Shown piece by piece: positions 23,498-35,930 of a stretch of DNA of 64,000 bases. The notes beneath the pieces were generated by a model. It was not told the origin of the DNA, ran no database searches, and saw nothing but the letters and a program-made list of their open reading frames with translations. How positions within the stretch are numbered: position 1 is the stretch's first letter; each line of letters opens with the position of its first letter. Location: assembly GCA_014825775.1 (NCBI GenBank), contig MVAQ01000064.1, forward strand, positions 1-64,000, given 5' to 3'. Both the position numbers and the translations under genes were made by a program. Source of the DNA: Krasilnikovozyma curviuscula (Eukaryota; Basidiomycota; Tremellomycetes; Cystofilobasidiales; Mrakiaceae).

Positions 23498-25646
23498 ATG
23501 GTAGTTCCTAATGTGATCACATACGTTGTCATCGGAGCTGGAAATAGAGGGCAGGTCAGTTCTCGTTTGCTGCGTTCCGCTTGGGTTGTGCCACCAGCCG
23601 TATCTGAACTGATTTCAAACGATTTGGTTGGCTGGTTGGTACAGATATACGCAAAGTAGGTATCTTTCTTCTGCTTCCTAAGGAAACCTGATTGGCGACA
23701 ACTAAACAGCAAGCAACTGACCACCGACTGGACAGGTACGCCCTCAACAACCCGACCCATTGCAAGGTGGTCGCAGTAGCTGAACCGCACGAATTCCGGA
23801 GGAACAAGATTGCCACAGAGCACTGGTACGCGACTCAACTCTTGAACAAAACGAGGTTATCGAAGTTGATGGGCTTCACCTTCTCATTCCTTTAGCTTGG
23901 ACGAAGATCGCACCTTCTCAGATTGGAGGTCAATCCACAAGCTCGGATTCAAGATTGCTGATGCTGTTGTTATTAGCGTGATGGTAAGTTCGTTCTATCA
24001 CTGAAATCAATGCCTCCAATTGTTCTTAAGGCCTTCCACGCTAACTCCACACTTCCGCCGCTACAGGATGATTTGCACGCCGAGATTGTCCATCTTCTGG
24101 CTCCTATGGGGTATGATATCCTGTGCGAGAGTGAGCGCCTTTTCTCTCGGTCACTTTACCAGTCTCTTTCTAAACTAACTCTCTTATCTTCCACCTGTGC
24201 CTTTAGAGCCGATCGCGACATCTATGCAAGACTGTGTGAACATGCTTACTGATATCAAGAGTGCAGAATGTATCTTTGGTGTTGGCCACGTCCTCAGGTC
24301 TGTCACTCTTCTGCCGTTCTCTTCCAGCTACATATCATCTAAACCCTCTCCCAAGATACTCGCTTTACAACAAAGCAGTAAAGACCATCATCGATTCTGG
24401 TGTACTTGGTGACATCGTTAATGTTCAACATCTCGAGCCTGTTGGACACGAACACTTTGCGCACTCGTTTGTCCGCGGCAACTGGCGCTCAGAACGCGAG
24501 ACGACGTTCAGTCTGATGGCGAAATCCTGCCAGTTGAGTCATCCTTCTTTATGTATGAACACAAGTTGCTCTTCATTAGGTGCTGATGACGGCTCCGCTT
24601 CCTTGAATTTCCGGCGTTAAGCGACATCGACATCCTCGCGTTCTACTTCGGCTCCCTCAACAAACCGAAGCTCATCTCCTCCTTCGGATCCCTGCACCAC
24701 TTCAACTCGTCTCAAAAACCAATCTCAGCGGGTGCTGCGACCAGGTGCACTGAGTGCGCATACGAGACGCAGTGTGCCTACTCAGCAAAGAAGATATATC
24801 TTGAGCCGGTGCAGAAAGGGCTGCACAAGACAAACCGTCTGGTAGGCCTTTCTCTATTCAAATAAACTATCCTCTTTTACCAGTGCTAAGAGGGAGTCCT
24901 GTGATTGATAACATCTCTCAGAGAACTCACCAGATCGTCGACGTCGTCGACATAGAAAACGTCGCGTCCACCCTCGCGACGTCACGGTGGGGTGAGTGCG
25001 TGTATAACGGCACAAACGATGTCAACGACCAACAGGTTGTCAATATTCAGATGGACGGCGGACAGACCGCTAGTTTCACCATGGTCGCTTGTAAGCATTA
25101 TCTCGTTTCTATCTTATTACTCTTTCCGTTCCATTGTTTTCTGACAAATTACGAACATTACGTCCCTTACGGCTCTCTCTTGTTCGTTCTTGACAAGTGT
25201 AGTCTCTGAAGCGGAATGCTATCGTACTACACGCATCCACGGCACTCGGGGCGAGCTGATAGGCGACATGCAAACAATTGTGAGCTGCATCTAAGCCTGA
25301 CCAGTTGCGCCACTATTGACGTTGCGTCTCATATTTTCTTCCATCTTGGAAAAAGACTGTGAACGACTTCGTCACTAAATCTTCTCGCACCTTTTCCCCG
25401 GGCCAGGAAGGCATAGGGCACGGCGGCGGCGATTGGGGTCTCATGCGGTCCTTCCTCGAGGCTGTCGCCTCGCGCGATCAATCTGCACTGGGCGTCTCAC
25501 CAGACGAGATCCTCAGAAGCCACCTGGTTGTGTTCGCTGCTGAGGAAGCGCGCAGAGAGGGGAAGGTTGTGCGGTATGGGGAGTGGGAAGAGAAGGTACT
25601 CGCGCAGTTTGAGAGAGGGAGGGTGGAAGAGGTGGGGCTGGCTTAA
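23498..25646 (+). CDS. Gfo/Idh/MocA-family oxidoreductase
   Basis: NAD(P)-dependent sugar or inositol dehydrogenase-type enzyme. The start [19 protein letters not shown] carries the N-terminal Rossmann GxGxxG-like motif (GAGNRG). Next come [26 protein letters not shown] and ILCEKPIATS (the conserved E-K-P motif, formed across a splice). [39 protein letters not shown] (with the D/H catalytic-type pair) and a [14 protein letters not shown] segment follow; the last is common in this family between the second and third thirds. At least nine introns; the end VGLA is at TAA 25644-25646. The substrate is not identifiable. Confidence 0.85.
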
Positions 25647-26057
25647 AAAGAGGAAGGGTTTTTTTACCCTTGAACAGAACTGTTATTTATTTTTATCCAT
25701 ACAACTTTTCCAAGCAATATACTCGTTGTGAGGAGACCTGAAAAACATCAAAAAAGTGGCGCTACTCGGATAATCGGCGGTCGACAGCGGTCCTTTGTCT
25801 CGATCTTTTTCAATCCTTCAATCCACTTTTCTCCCAATCTCATTTTCTGCCTCTGACTTTCGATTTCATCAGCTTTTCCGATTCCACATACTCTCTGTGC
25901 TGAAGGAAAGAATATATTCCTTCATTCTGTCTTCTGGTTAGTTTCTCGCCAAATAAATCCCGTTGGACAACATTCTTTTAGCTGTAACTGAGCTTACTAC
26001 TCAAAATTTGCAGGAGCTCTCTGTCTTTGTATCACAAACAGATCTTCTACTGGGTTT
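25647..26057. other. intergenic region before the Zn2Cys6 regulator
   Basis: No gene supported; pyrimidine-rich tracts upstream of 26058 fit a leader. Confidence 0.45.
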
Positions 26058-28109
26058 ATGGAGGCTGGTCCATCAAGTTCAAAGCCACCAGCTGAACCGA
26101 GTGAGTGGAAGAGCTCCCCTTCGCCGCGTGAAGTAGCGAAACACTGACCTCTCTTGCTTCTGGTGGTGGATATACAGAGCAGGTCCATAAGAGGACAACG
26201 ACAGGCTGCTTGACGTGCAGGAAGTCAAAGCATAAGTCAGTCCTCGCCTCAAATTATTACTGCCTTTGCGAGGCAGAAGCTGATAAGAAAACTTGGCGTC
26301 CCTCTTTGATATCAAACAGATGCGACGAAGCTAAACCTATCGTAAGAGTACCTGCTCTCATTGGCCTTCCATGTGCTGACCGTCACTTGACTTCGACAGT
26401 GTAAACGATGCTCAACATCTGAACGCGAGGTAAGCTCCCTCTCGAGCTGAGTTCCCCGGCTCTTCTCATCTGTATTTCTTCCACTAGTGTATTTGGCCAG
26501 ATGAGAATGCACCAAAGCGGAAGAAACGCAAAAGCCGCTGGCAATCAACAAACCTGGAATTGTATCAGAACCCAGTCGCAGAACCACCCCCTTCCCCACC
26601 GTTCACCTCATCCTCATCCTCTGTACCGACAACATCACCGGACTTCTTCCAACTTATAACCTCAACAGATCTCGTCACGCACATCTCGACGTACCTTCGC
26701 CGCTGGTGGCCTCTCGCGCCCTGGATCACCCCTAGTGCGCTGTATGACCGCTTCCTGTCCGGCGAGCACCTGGTGAACTCGACGTTCGCGGCTTTCTTGC
26801 TCGCTGTCGCCGGTGGTGTGCTCATTTTGCCGACAAGAGATGCCGTTGTACCACCCGAAAATCAGATGCTGGCGCAGACTTACGTTGATGAAGCGCTCCG
26901 GCTGCACGACTCTGCCCAACTAGGTCAAACGCCATCTCTCGGTAAGCAAACTTTCTCTCGCGTCTCTATTGCACATCGTACTGATGAAGTTTGATCACTG
27001 TAGACACGGTCCTTGTCTCTATGGTCATCTCGTCTTATCTCCAAGGTTGCGGACAGTATTCTGCCGCCGTTCTGCGCCTGAAGCAGGCTGTCACGCTCGG
27101 CGAGCTCCTCAATATCCACAATCCAAAAAGTTATGTTGGGTTGAGTGAGAAGGAGCAGCGGCAGAGATTACAGATGTACTGGTCCCTCAGTATGTCGGAG
27201 AGGTGAGTCTCAAAGGTCACCTCATTGAAAATGGGTGTGAGTTTTGATGTTAGCTTCCTCAGGTCAAATGCGATTTGGAGAGATCGGTCCATCACTTTTC
27301 GGTATCAACCTTCCAAGATCGTTCTACCTCTCTTCCAAAACACGTCAGGTGTATCCCCTGAGCCGATGTCAGAGGAAGAGAAAGCAGCAGCAGCAGCTCA
27401 TCGGAGGCTGATGTCACTCTGGGATGTTGTCGACGAGGACTTTAGTAAGGAATTTTGGTCATTCTGTGAACAGTTACTTTTTTGCTGATCTATTTCTGTT
27501 ATTCTCCAGTTGCCTGCAACCATAAGTCGTGTACACCAAACTGCCGTCTCACACGCACCATTGCTCTCCACCGGTTTCACACGCTTAACTCTGTTCTCCC
27601 CCCACTCCTTCCCTCCGCATCTACTAACACAACCTCTCTCACGACAAGTACCGTCTCTCCTCAACCGAACCTCGACACTGAGGAAGTCCGAGCCGCAGAT
27701 GTGATCGTCACCAAACACTGGCTGCTCCTTCGCAACTGGCAGATGTGCAAGACGCATAACCTCGTGTCTTCCAGCGATGAGCATGAATTACTGAGGGACA
27801 CTGGGTTTGAGTGGATCTTTGAGGCGTTTGGGAGGGCCGTGGGGACTGTGTCAGTGAGGGCGATCGAAGCGAATGGCCTCGGGATCGTACGTTTTCTCCT
27901 GCAATGATCTATCCCGCATCAATCTGACGACTTTTATGTTGTCTCAGATTGCGAAACTGAAAGATATCTACAATGTTGTGTATTCCAACCAACTGTTGTT
28001 GTCGCCTTTCTCGGAGGAGTTTCGGAGTGTCAACGAGGGCGTCGTCGAACTCAAGACGATGCTCGATGGCTTTGGGGTTGAGCGCTGGATGAAGTACGGA
28101 TCCTATTGA
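26058..28109 (+). CDS. Zn2Cys6 fungal transcription factor
   Basis: DNA-binding nuclear regulator. The N-terminal binuclear zinc cluster is assembled over four tiny exons: TTGCLTCRKSKHK, then CDEAKPI, then CKRCSTSERE, then CIWPDE. Together they give the C-x2-C-x6-C-x5-12-C-x2-C-x6-8-C pattern, with a basic stretch KRKKRKSR after it. The middle domain (DLVTHISTYLRRWWPLAP and AFLLAVAGGVLI) and the remaining helices look like a fungal-specific factor domain. The C-terminus ends ERWMKYGSY. No close named homologue is recognised. It lies downstream of the UNC93/oxidoreductase pair, so it could regulate them, which is only inference from position. Confidence 0.8.
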
Positions 28110-28570
28110 TTTCCTCCGAGTGTTCCAGAGTCTAAGTTCGGTTCACTTTCTACGACAAGAGCAAGTGACCCGTAGACAGCGCTTCATCCATAATGGACTG
28201 ATCTCAAAGAGAAAGTCTGTATGTATCTGGGAGCTGCCCCCCTAGAGATCGCTTTAGCCAGCAATGGAATCGAGTTGATCTCAGTTCCATGAATGAATCG
28301 AAGAATCGATTTTCGCGTTGTGAATATAAACTCATTTGAGTTTCGCTCTGAAGGGTTCACCTGCTGATGCGGTGGCGAGTGTCCCTTATACGCCTGAGAG
28401 AAACATCCTCGGGACACCAGTAGACGGGCACTCAGGATTTACCCCCAAACAGATATTTTCACTCGATTTTTTCTCCCACATTGTTAGAGGAGGTTTGCAG
28501 CAGCAGATTAGCCCAAGAACAAGTTCAATCTGATCAGTGTAGCTAGCAACAGGGACGGGCATTGGCTTTA
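28110..28570. other. intergenic region before Sea4/MIOS gene
   Basis: Frames on both strands here lack family features. No gene supported. Confidence 0.4.
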
Positions 28571-31500
28571 ATGGCGTTGGCCAACTCACCTAGCATCTCT
28601 AGCCCTCAAGCTGGAAATGGCCAGCATGGGCTCAACGCAGATATCCAGAGGACGATACTGTGGAATTTTTCCCCCGAGGTGGATGAGTTTGTGCTGGTCT
28701 CGAGTAGATCCGTTGGCTGGTTCGCTGCTGAGAAGGATGAGAAGGTATGATCTCCTTTTCTCTATCTTTTGATCACTCTGACTGATCTCAGACATTCAAT
28801 AGTCATCTGATGGTAGAAAAGTACTCATCAAAGCGCCTACCTTGGACTTGGGAGCTTCTCACAGTGGTGTCATAAAGGTCAGTTTTCTCTCCATTGTGAT
28901 ATTCCACATACTAGCCAGTTTTTGATGACTTTGCTCCCTCGTGACAGTCTCAAACGTGGGCTTCGCATCCTGAAAGCTCTGACACCGAAATAAAATCGAT
29001 TTTTGCGACTGGTCTGGCGAATGGTCATGTCGGTATGGTCGTCTTAACCTCACCGTCCAAAGCGAGCTCGTCAATGGTGAGTTGGAGCTCTAGAAGACTT
29101 CTCCCTCATTCAGTAGAATTGCTCTTATACGATTGTTGTGTAATCAGCGTCCGAAAGCGGACATTGTGAAGTTGCTTTCTCCACGTCAAACTCGGCAGTG
29201 CACAGCTCTATCCTTCGACGCTTCATGCTCTCTCCTGGCTGTGGGTCTTTCTCGAGAACGAAAGGAGTAAGTATAATTATCTTTTGTTGTTGTCATTGTA
29301 TTGAGTGTTTTGTCATCCCAGTCACTCTATCTATATTTACTCAATCCCGGCGCTTCTCTCTCAGCCTCAATTTACTAAAGCTTCACCAGCGACGGCCTTA
29401 TTCCCAACCCTACCACTACCAACACCATCAAAGCCCTTTTCAACACTAGCACTGAATGAGCACATCGTCTCTCTTGCTTTCCATCCAACTCGTGAGGGCA
29501 TCCTGGCAGTGGGATACAAAGCGGGCTTCATCCGCTTCTACCTCATCGGTGATGACACCAGAGAAATCAGCAGCATCAAAACACGCTTCGTCTTTGATCT
29601 GACGTGGTCGTCGTCGTCCACGGCGCCATCTTCCCCCTCAGACCCAACACCACACCAGCTGCTTTCGCATGACAACAACGACTCCATTCGAATCTCCTTA
29701 GTAACCCCCAGTACAACCACAGTGATCAAAGATACCGAACTGGGGCTCTTTACTTTATCAGAGCTTGGCCTCTCTTCGTCGTGGGGAAAGATTGGTGAGG
29801 TCAAATTTGACTTCAACTCGGAAAGTGAGGGAAGGAGGATTGGTGTGTGGGCCCGGGGTGGGAAGAGCGTATTTGTCATTGACTTCATTGAAGTGGGTAG
29901 TGGAAGTGGAGGGAAGGGCAGATGGGCGGTTGGGTCGAGATCAGAGAGTGAGTGTGTGATCGCTGTGGTTTTCCTTTGCTTCTGGTAGAGCTGACTTTGG
30001 ACTTCAATGGTCATCAGTTTTTCCTCGCGGCGTGAACACTGCCATCCATTCATTTACTTTCACAAATGGTGGCAATGGTGAAATCTGTGTCATTGGAGCA
30101 GATGGTGAACTCGCTTGGGGGCAGTTGAAATCTAAAATCTTTGTGAGCCGAGCGTTTTACGAAAAAGTAAAGCGCGACCACTAACAAGCGCAAATTCAAA
30201 TCTAGTTCTCAATTTCTCCAAGAAATATACTAGTAATTGCTCCACCGCCTTCGGCTTCTTCTACAGCTACACCATTCACACCTTCTCAGCTGCTCCCACA
30301 CGCCTCTATGCCGCTCTCGATCCCACCCGGGAATCTCCTCTCAAACGCAAGTACAGCATCTCGTCGGGAGTCGTCAACATCCACAGAAGAACTAGAAGAT
30401 GAGGAGGAGGAAATTGAGGAATATGAGGAGGAAAGGAGCATCTTTGAGAAGGACATCGGGAGTGTGATGGCTTGGAGAGCCAAGGAGGGCTATGGCTATT
30501 CGCCTGGTGATTGGGCTGTGAGATTTCCGGCTCGCGGACAAGACTCTGGTGATCTAAGAGGATTCTGGGCTTGGTGGGAAGGTACGTCTTGGTCGTTTGT
30601 TTTGCTCTTTTTGATCACTACTGACTCTCATAGGGTGGTTTCCTATCTTCAGTCTACACTCGTGAATTCTCGTCCTTCTCACCGCATCACCACCATCATT
30701 CCCACCATTCCATGAGAAGTGATGGATATGACTTCAGCTACCGAGGGGTTGTCGAGTTGTGGGAAGGGTTCGAACCTAGTTATGAGATTCAAGAACATCA
30801 AGGTTCAAGTGGATTCGGCAGTGGATTTGGAACTCCTCATGGTAGTGGGTCAAACACTCCTATTAACAGCTGTTAGTTCCACCAAGAACTATCCTCTTTT
30901 GACTGATGTCTGACATTCCGTTTCTTGGTGACCAGCTCGATCACACCCCAACTCATCGGCATCTTCTCCGATCGTCCAATCCGTTGCCCCTGACCTCTAC
31001 CTTATTGCAGTAACGAACCTTTTCCATCGGAGGGATAGAACTAGGATGAACGATACGATTGTGCTTGGCGTCGGAGACAACACGTCAAGGAGAGCGTGTA
31101 GGATCGCTTGCTTGACCGCATTGGCAGTCTTCAGTGCTGCCAATCGAGCTGACTTCTACGAGAAGTAAGACATGTTTAAGTGATATGATGAAATTATCTG
31201 GATCTGATTGCTCTCTTTGATGCTGTAGACTTAAGTCTAAAGGAGAAACTCTGAAGGCTGCCTTCTACGCTTTGGTTTGGGGAGATCAACTCGAAGCTAT
31301 CACCATTCTTAAACACAGTGAAAGTGAGTTCTTCTCTTCTCTAGATTCTACTTTTCGCCTTTCACGCATCTTCTCATACATTCATTCATTCCTTTTCCTT
31401 ACCAGATCAAGAGCACGTTCCCCTTGCTTACTCACTCGCTCTTTCCTCACCCAGCTCAGCGCCGCAATCAGACTGGCATTCGCTCATCATGCCAATCGCT

Positions 31501-32801
31501 GACCCATATGCTCGAGCAATTATGACGTGGGCTGCAACAAGGGATTGGAGGACGGTTGTCGACGACGCAGAGAGCGAGGCACTTCCGCTGAGGGAAAGGA
31601 TTGGGATCGCGATGAAATATCTGAGCGACAAGGAAGTGCGTTTTTTCTAGCCTTTGTAGCTTTTTTCTATCTCGCTGACCTCTTTCTTTGTTATTTTCTG
31701 AACGTAAAGATTTCAGCGTTCCTCAAGAAACAAATCAAGCGCTGCGTCGTCTCTGGCGACCTCAAGGGACTCTGCTTAACCGGGCTCGCCTCACCAACCT
31801 CGCACAAGCTCCTGCAAGAATACATTAATAAAACATCTGACCTCCAAACAGCCGCCTTGATCATCTCCCACCACCCGACTCCAACACGAACCCTTCGGCC
31901 GGTGTTCAATACCACCCAGTCCGCGCAGGTGGATCCCAAGCGGTGGATCGCCACATACTCTGACCTACTGGATCGGTGGGAGCTGTTTAGAGAGAGGATG
32001 CATTTCGAGCAGGGCTGGGGAAAGCGCGTCAGGGACAAGGTGGGCGAGTGGGATGAGGCGCCAAGGCAAGTGTGGTTGAAGTGCAACTTGTGAGTCTCGC
32101 TCATTTCTTTTCGTAATCTTATCAGAGACTGGTTGATTGATTTATCGTTTCGCTTCCCCCATTGGCCCTACCCGAACACTTGTAGCTGTCAGAAAGTGCT
32201 GAAGAAATCCTCCGATAGCAAGCACAGCAGCAAGGATCGAGGCGTCTTTGTGAGTAGCTTCTTTTCTTCGATTCCTTTTATTTTTTATTTCAGAAAGAAT
32301 CCCTCACCCAACCTCTTGACTGTGCTACTAAATGCTAAATCATCTCTTCGCAGTCTGCCGTCTGCCCGTCATGTGGGAACGGCCTACCACGGTGCTGTAT
32401 CTGTCCGTTCTCTCCCTCCATAGCTCTCTGCCCCTGCTTCTGGTCTGACTCCCTTTTTCTCTTCTCTCCCTCCTGTCCAACACGAAATGCAGGCATGTTC
32501 CCTGTCGGCTCTCAACCGGACGCGATACGCGACGCTATCGTCGAGAACGAGCCCAGTGTGGTGAGGAAAACAATTGACGACGTTCTCTGTCCGTATTCCT
32601 CTTCTACATGTGATTTTTCTTCTTTTTTTAACGTGCTGTTTCGTTTCTGCAGCAATATGTCTGCAGTGCCACCACGGTGGACACCTCGCTCATATAAACC
32701 TCTGGTTCAACGGAGGCATCGAGGCTGGTATTCAGCGCCAGGGCCACAAGGAATGTCCGGTACCGGGCTGTGGTTGTTTATGCGCGATTCTCGATGGGTG
32801 A
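28571..32801 (+). CDS. SEA4: SEA/GATOR2 complex subunit Sea4/MIOS (WD40 plus C-terminal zinc RING)
   Basis: Vacuole/lysosome-associated subunit of the SEA (GATOR2) complex that relays amino-acid status to TORC1. The start is MALANSPSISS. N-terminal WD40-like repeats include ILWNFSPEVDEFVLV, QCTALSFDASCSLLAVGLSRERSDHSI and IVSLAFHPTREGILAVGY. A helical solenoid follows: RACRIACLTALAVFSAANRADFYE and FYALVWGDQLEAITILKHSE. At the C-terminus are paired zinc modules: C..CQKVL, SAVCPSCGNGLPRC, CLQCHHGGH and ECPVPGCGCLC, the MIOS-type RING. About 13 introns; the stop is at 32799-32801. The overall order matches the family, so it looks full length. The symbol is assigned by domain order. Confidence 0.82.
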
Positions 32802-33175
32802 ACACGAGGAGACGGGTGGGGTGCGACGCTCGCTACACCCTCTTAAGATGTGGTCGGTCTGGCCGGAGAAAGCAGCAGGACGATGCCTTTGTACGTAGGT
32901 ATGCGGGGATTCTCTTCTTGTTTGATCCGTCTGATAGGAAGTAGTTTGATGCGACAATTCAAATCTTGCCTACACGCCATCCAACTGAAAGAAAGCGAGG
33001 TACATGCGATTTTTTCAGCTTGGTTTGTGATTGTGTTTACGTTTATTTGTGTAATGCTATCATGTTGTTTATTATAAGAAAAGAAAAGTCGCACATTGTC
33101 CCAAACGTGGAGGTGGTTTGTTTCTGCCTGCGTCTGCTCGACTCAACCGATCATCTGCTCTCTCTGCACGTCATC
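32802..33175. other. convergent 3' region
   Basis: Between the ends of the MIOS-like gene and the minus-strand NSESES gene. Nothing recognisable. Confidence 0.45.
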
Positions 33176-34068
33176 TCACGCCTCGCTCTCACTTTCGCTG
33201 TTAACAGGCACACCTCCACCCTGTCTCTTCAAACCATGGTCTTTCCCACTCCAACCTCTACCCTTCTGCACGCCCCTTCCGTCCGTGTCGACCTCCTCGC
33301 TCTCACTCTCGCTATTGAGCGGGATGTCACCGTTGTGATGGTGCGCAAGGCCCTCGTGGGACTGCTCTGTACTACTCCACCTTTGCGAGTGGGTGGGTGG
33401 TAGAGGTGCGTCGGACTCAGACTCGGAGTTCATCGCGACGGGGAGGGTGGTGACCGTTGCTGGGTGTGGGTTGATTGTAGTGGATGACTCGAGATCGTTC
33501 GAGGAGATGTCTTCTGATTCCGAGTTCAGGGGGAGAGCTGTTTGTGCGACCTAGTAGTATTGAAAGGTGGATCAGTCAGTACAAGCCGGTAGCGATGTGG
33601 TCGGGGTTGGGATAAAAAGAGAAAGAAGACCTTCTCGTGACAACAAAAAAGGAAAAAAGGTTGACGTACAGCATCGGTGCCAGTACCTCTGACTCTCGAA
33701 CGGCTCCTACTTCCAGCTCTCCCCTTTCCAACAGTACTTCTGCTCCTACTTCTCACCCTTACGTACGGCTTGACCTCGCCGACCTGATCGCTTTCCTCTT
33801 CATCTCCCGAGTCGGCAACCTGTCTAGCGCTGGCGGCTGCGAACCCTGATCGACCTCTTCGTTGTTGGTCAACAGAGGACGATGTGATGTCCTCAGTACC
33901 AGAGAGCTCCGACTCGCTATTGAGAGGGACGTGGGATGCGGCTGGCTGGTTCGTCATTTGGTGCGTGAGGATCGAATGCGCCGGGTAAGGCGAGTCGGAT
34001 TCGGACTCAGAGTTGATGGTGAGCCTGTCGAGGTGTTGGTGTGGTTGTGAAGAGAGGACTTGGGTCAT
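33176..34068 (-). CDS. acidic low-complexity protein with repeated NSESES motifs
   Basis: Two exons (about 34068-33670 and 33551-33176, joined GTGTDA|VAQTALPLN) give roughly 260 residues. The motif [I/L/V/M]-NSESES or a close variant occurs six times: TINSESESDSP, PLNSESELSG, PLNSESEDIS, AMNSESESDAP, PLNSESESEEV and PVNSESESEA, the last at the very C-terminus. Between them are Ser/Arg runs (RVRSRSRSTVG, SRSRSRVRG) and His/Pro-rich spacers. S-x-x-E/D positions in the repeats are the consensus for casein kinase 2, so heavy phosphorylation is plausible. No folded domain, signal peptide or membrane segment is visible. I do not recognise the family. Confidence 0.6.
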
Positions 34069-34342
34069 TCTGACAATCTATGAGGTGGTGAAGAGATGTG
34101 GTGAAACTGAGCAAGTGGGGAAAATTGAAAAACAATAGGCGGAGACAGGGTCCGTAAGGGGATTTCGATGTTTGGATAAAGATGTGGTTGGGAGAGAAGG
34201 AGACGAATTCTGTTTTCTCTCTTCTTATATATTTGTTCCCCCAAGAAAATTTCGGAGGGTGGAGTCATCTGATGTCAGAGAACGTGATGAGAAACTTTTT
34301 TTTACAGCGACGCAGTGCAGTGAGACGCAGTGGCGAGCGCAA
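34069..34342. promoter_or_regulatory. divergent gap between NSESES gene and a plus-strand small gene
   Basis: About 270 bp with no coding evidence and a TATATA-like word near 34229. Confidence 0.35.
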
Positions 34343-35072
34343 ATGGCGAAAATTCGTGCGTGTCTTGGCTCTGTCGACTCTGCAGCACATCGGCCGGAGG
34401 TCAGCAAGCAAAGAAGAGGAGCTCATTGGAGAGGAGAGGATGAACATAAGTATAAGCTGAGCGACAACTTCGACGCGTCCCTCTGAAAGGGAGAGGAAAC
34501 AACTCACACGCGTCCAGCAGAGCGAGCAGGGCTGAGGAGGCGGTACGGCGGCACGCAGACGCTGCCGTCAACCTGCTGAGATTGGCAGCGATGATGAAAC
34601 GTGGGTGGGAGTCATCAGGTCTACGACAGGAATCCCTTTTCTCAAGCGTGGGAGGTCGAGGGCGTCGTTTCGTTGACAACAGACCAGAAGCTGCTCAGTT
34701 TCATACTGGCCCTCCCGAGCAGAACAGTGCGTCGCAACAGTGAGGCTTCTTCCTTTATCAGTGTCTCGCTTTCAGGCCTATTAGATACATCTTCAAATCT
34801 TCAAAAGAAGGTTTCGTTATCGAACGGGTGGGTCTATTACAGCTACTTTGCTATGAAAGTAAACGGTCGCCTTACCCGGCGACGCCAGCAGTACGTTCTT
34901 TCTCGTGTTCCAATGAAGGCCCATTGAAACTCTCCTTTCACCTCTTCTCCTCCATCCTGATAAGTCGTTTTCTTCTTCTCAGTATCAACCACTGCATCCT
35001 CCTTTTCTTTCCTTGTCAATCTTCCGCAATGCCGTCCGCCTTCTTCTCTCCAACGAACACTCGCTCATCTGA
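34343..35072 (+). CDS. conserved-looking small protein of unknown function
   Basis: Four exons can be joined in one frame. They are MAKIRACLGSV...GEDEHK; ASRAEEAVRRHADAAVNLLRLAAMMKRG to NSASQQ; PIRYIFKSSKEGFVIERVGLL to SPYPATPA; and YQPLHPPFLSLSIFRNAVRLLL ending SNEHSLI at TGA 35070-35072. Introns lie near 34448-34521, 34739-34775 and 34891-34981; all have GT and AG ends and keep phase. The protein is about 170 residues, basic, with amphipathic helices at 40-60 and at the C-terminus. No signal peptide or known domain. The splice consistency supports a real gene; function unknown. Confidence 0.45.
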
Positions 35073-35290
35073 ATAGCTCCAAGCAAAATATACCATTAAA
35101 GATCAACGAAAGAGACGAATGGGAGAGACGAACATACGTTTTAGGCAGGTGTGGCATGACATTGAATGGGGTCTACCTTGCCTGAAGGAAGAGTAGAGGA
35201 AAATCTGCTTTGGGCTACGTTTCTTTCGTCCGTCCGACGACAAAGTTTTCAGGACTCATCACTGCTCTTGCTTGATATCTGTTCAGCAAG
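35073..35290. other. short intergenic stretch
   Basis: No feature seen. Confidence 0.35.
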
Positions 35291-35569
35291 ATGTACAGCC
35301 AAAATATCTCAGAATCAAGCGACTTCCTTACCAAGTTGCCCCCACCGGTGCCAACCTGCTTTCCATTCGCAGTTAACTTAACCCACCAACTCTTTCCCCA
35401 GCGCTCATCACTCCCCCCAGTATGCTGTATGTTCATAAAATCCTGCTCTCCACTCAACCCTTACTCACACATTTCATTACGTTTTCTCAGACACCTCATA
35501 CCAGCTCGAAGCCGCCGCGCTCGACACGGATAAGCTCAAATCGCGTATGAGCCCCCACAGGGTAATGTA
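35291..35569 (+). CDS. doubtful small ORF with one possible intron
   Basis: Starts MYSQNISESS and can splice at PPVC|YTSYQLEAAALDTD, ending SPHRVM at TAA, about 80 residues. The second exon has codon use like neighbouring genes, but no domain is seen and an opposite-strand frame also covers it. It could instead be the last exons of an unrecognised gene. Confidence 0.22.
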
Positions 35570-35930
35570 ATGGATTCAGTGTGCTTCAGGGTAAACAAGT
35601 ACTTGATAGGAAGTTGGGGACGGTCACTGCTATGGAGGTCGGAAGCGTTGATGGGAGCTGTATTCTAGTAGGGTGAAGGGTCCCATCTTGCCGTGAAGTT
35701 GGTGAGAAAAAGAAATATGTAAAAAAAAAATGTTAGGTAGGGGAGATGCGTCGTAAACGCTACTTTGTATATAATTGCCCCAAACTATTTGTAATCAGAC
35801 CCCGAACTAAATTACTCGATTCATTTTGCTTCGATACTAAAATGAGAATCAATGAATGTTAGCGAATATGTAGCGTTGACGGAAGACATAGCTGGAAGCA
35901 AAACTTACAAACAAACTACTCAATGCAAAT
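35570..35930. other. convergent 3' region; no gene seen
   Basis: AT-rich with no supported frame. Confidence 0.45.

Noticed and set aside
28386..28589. Cys-containing minus-strand ORF upstream of the MIOS-like gene
   Set aside because: No recognisable motif; overlaps the start of a well-supported plus-strand gene.
30760..30790. tRNA-like GGTTCGAACC word
   Set aside because: It lies in a MIOS coding exon and no cloverleaf arms surround it.
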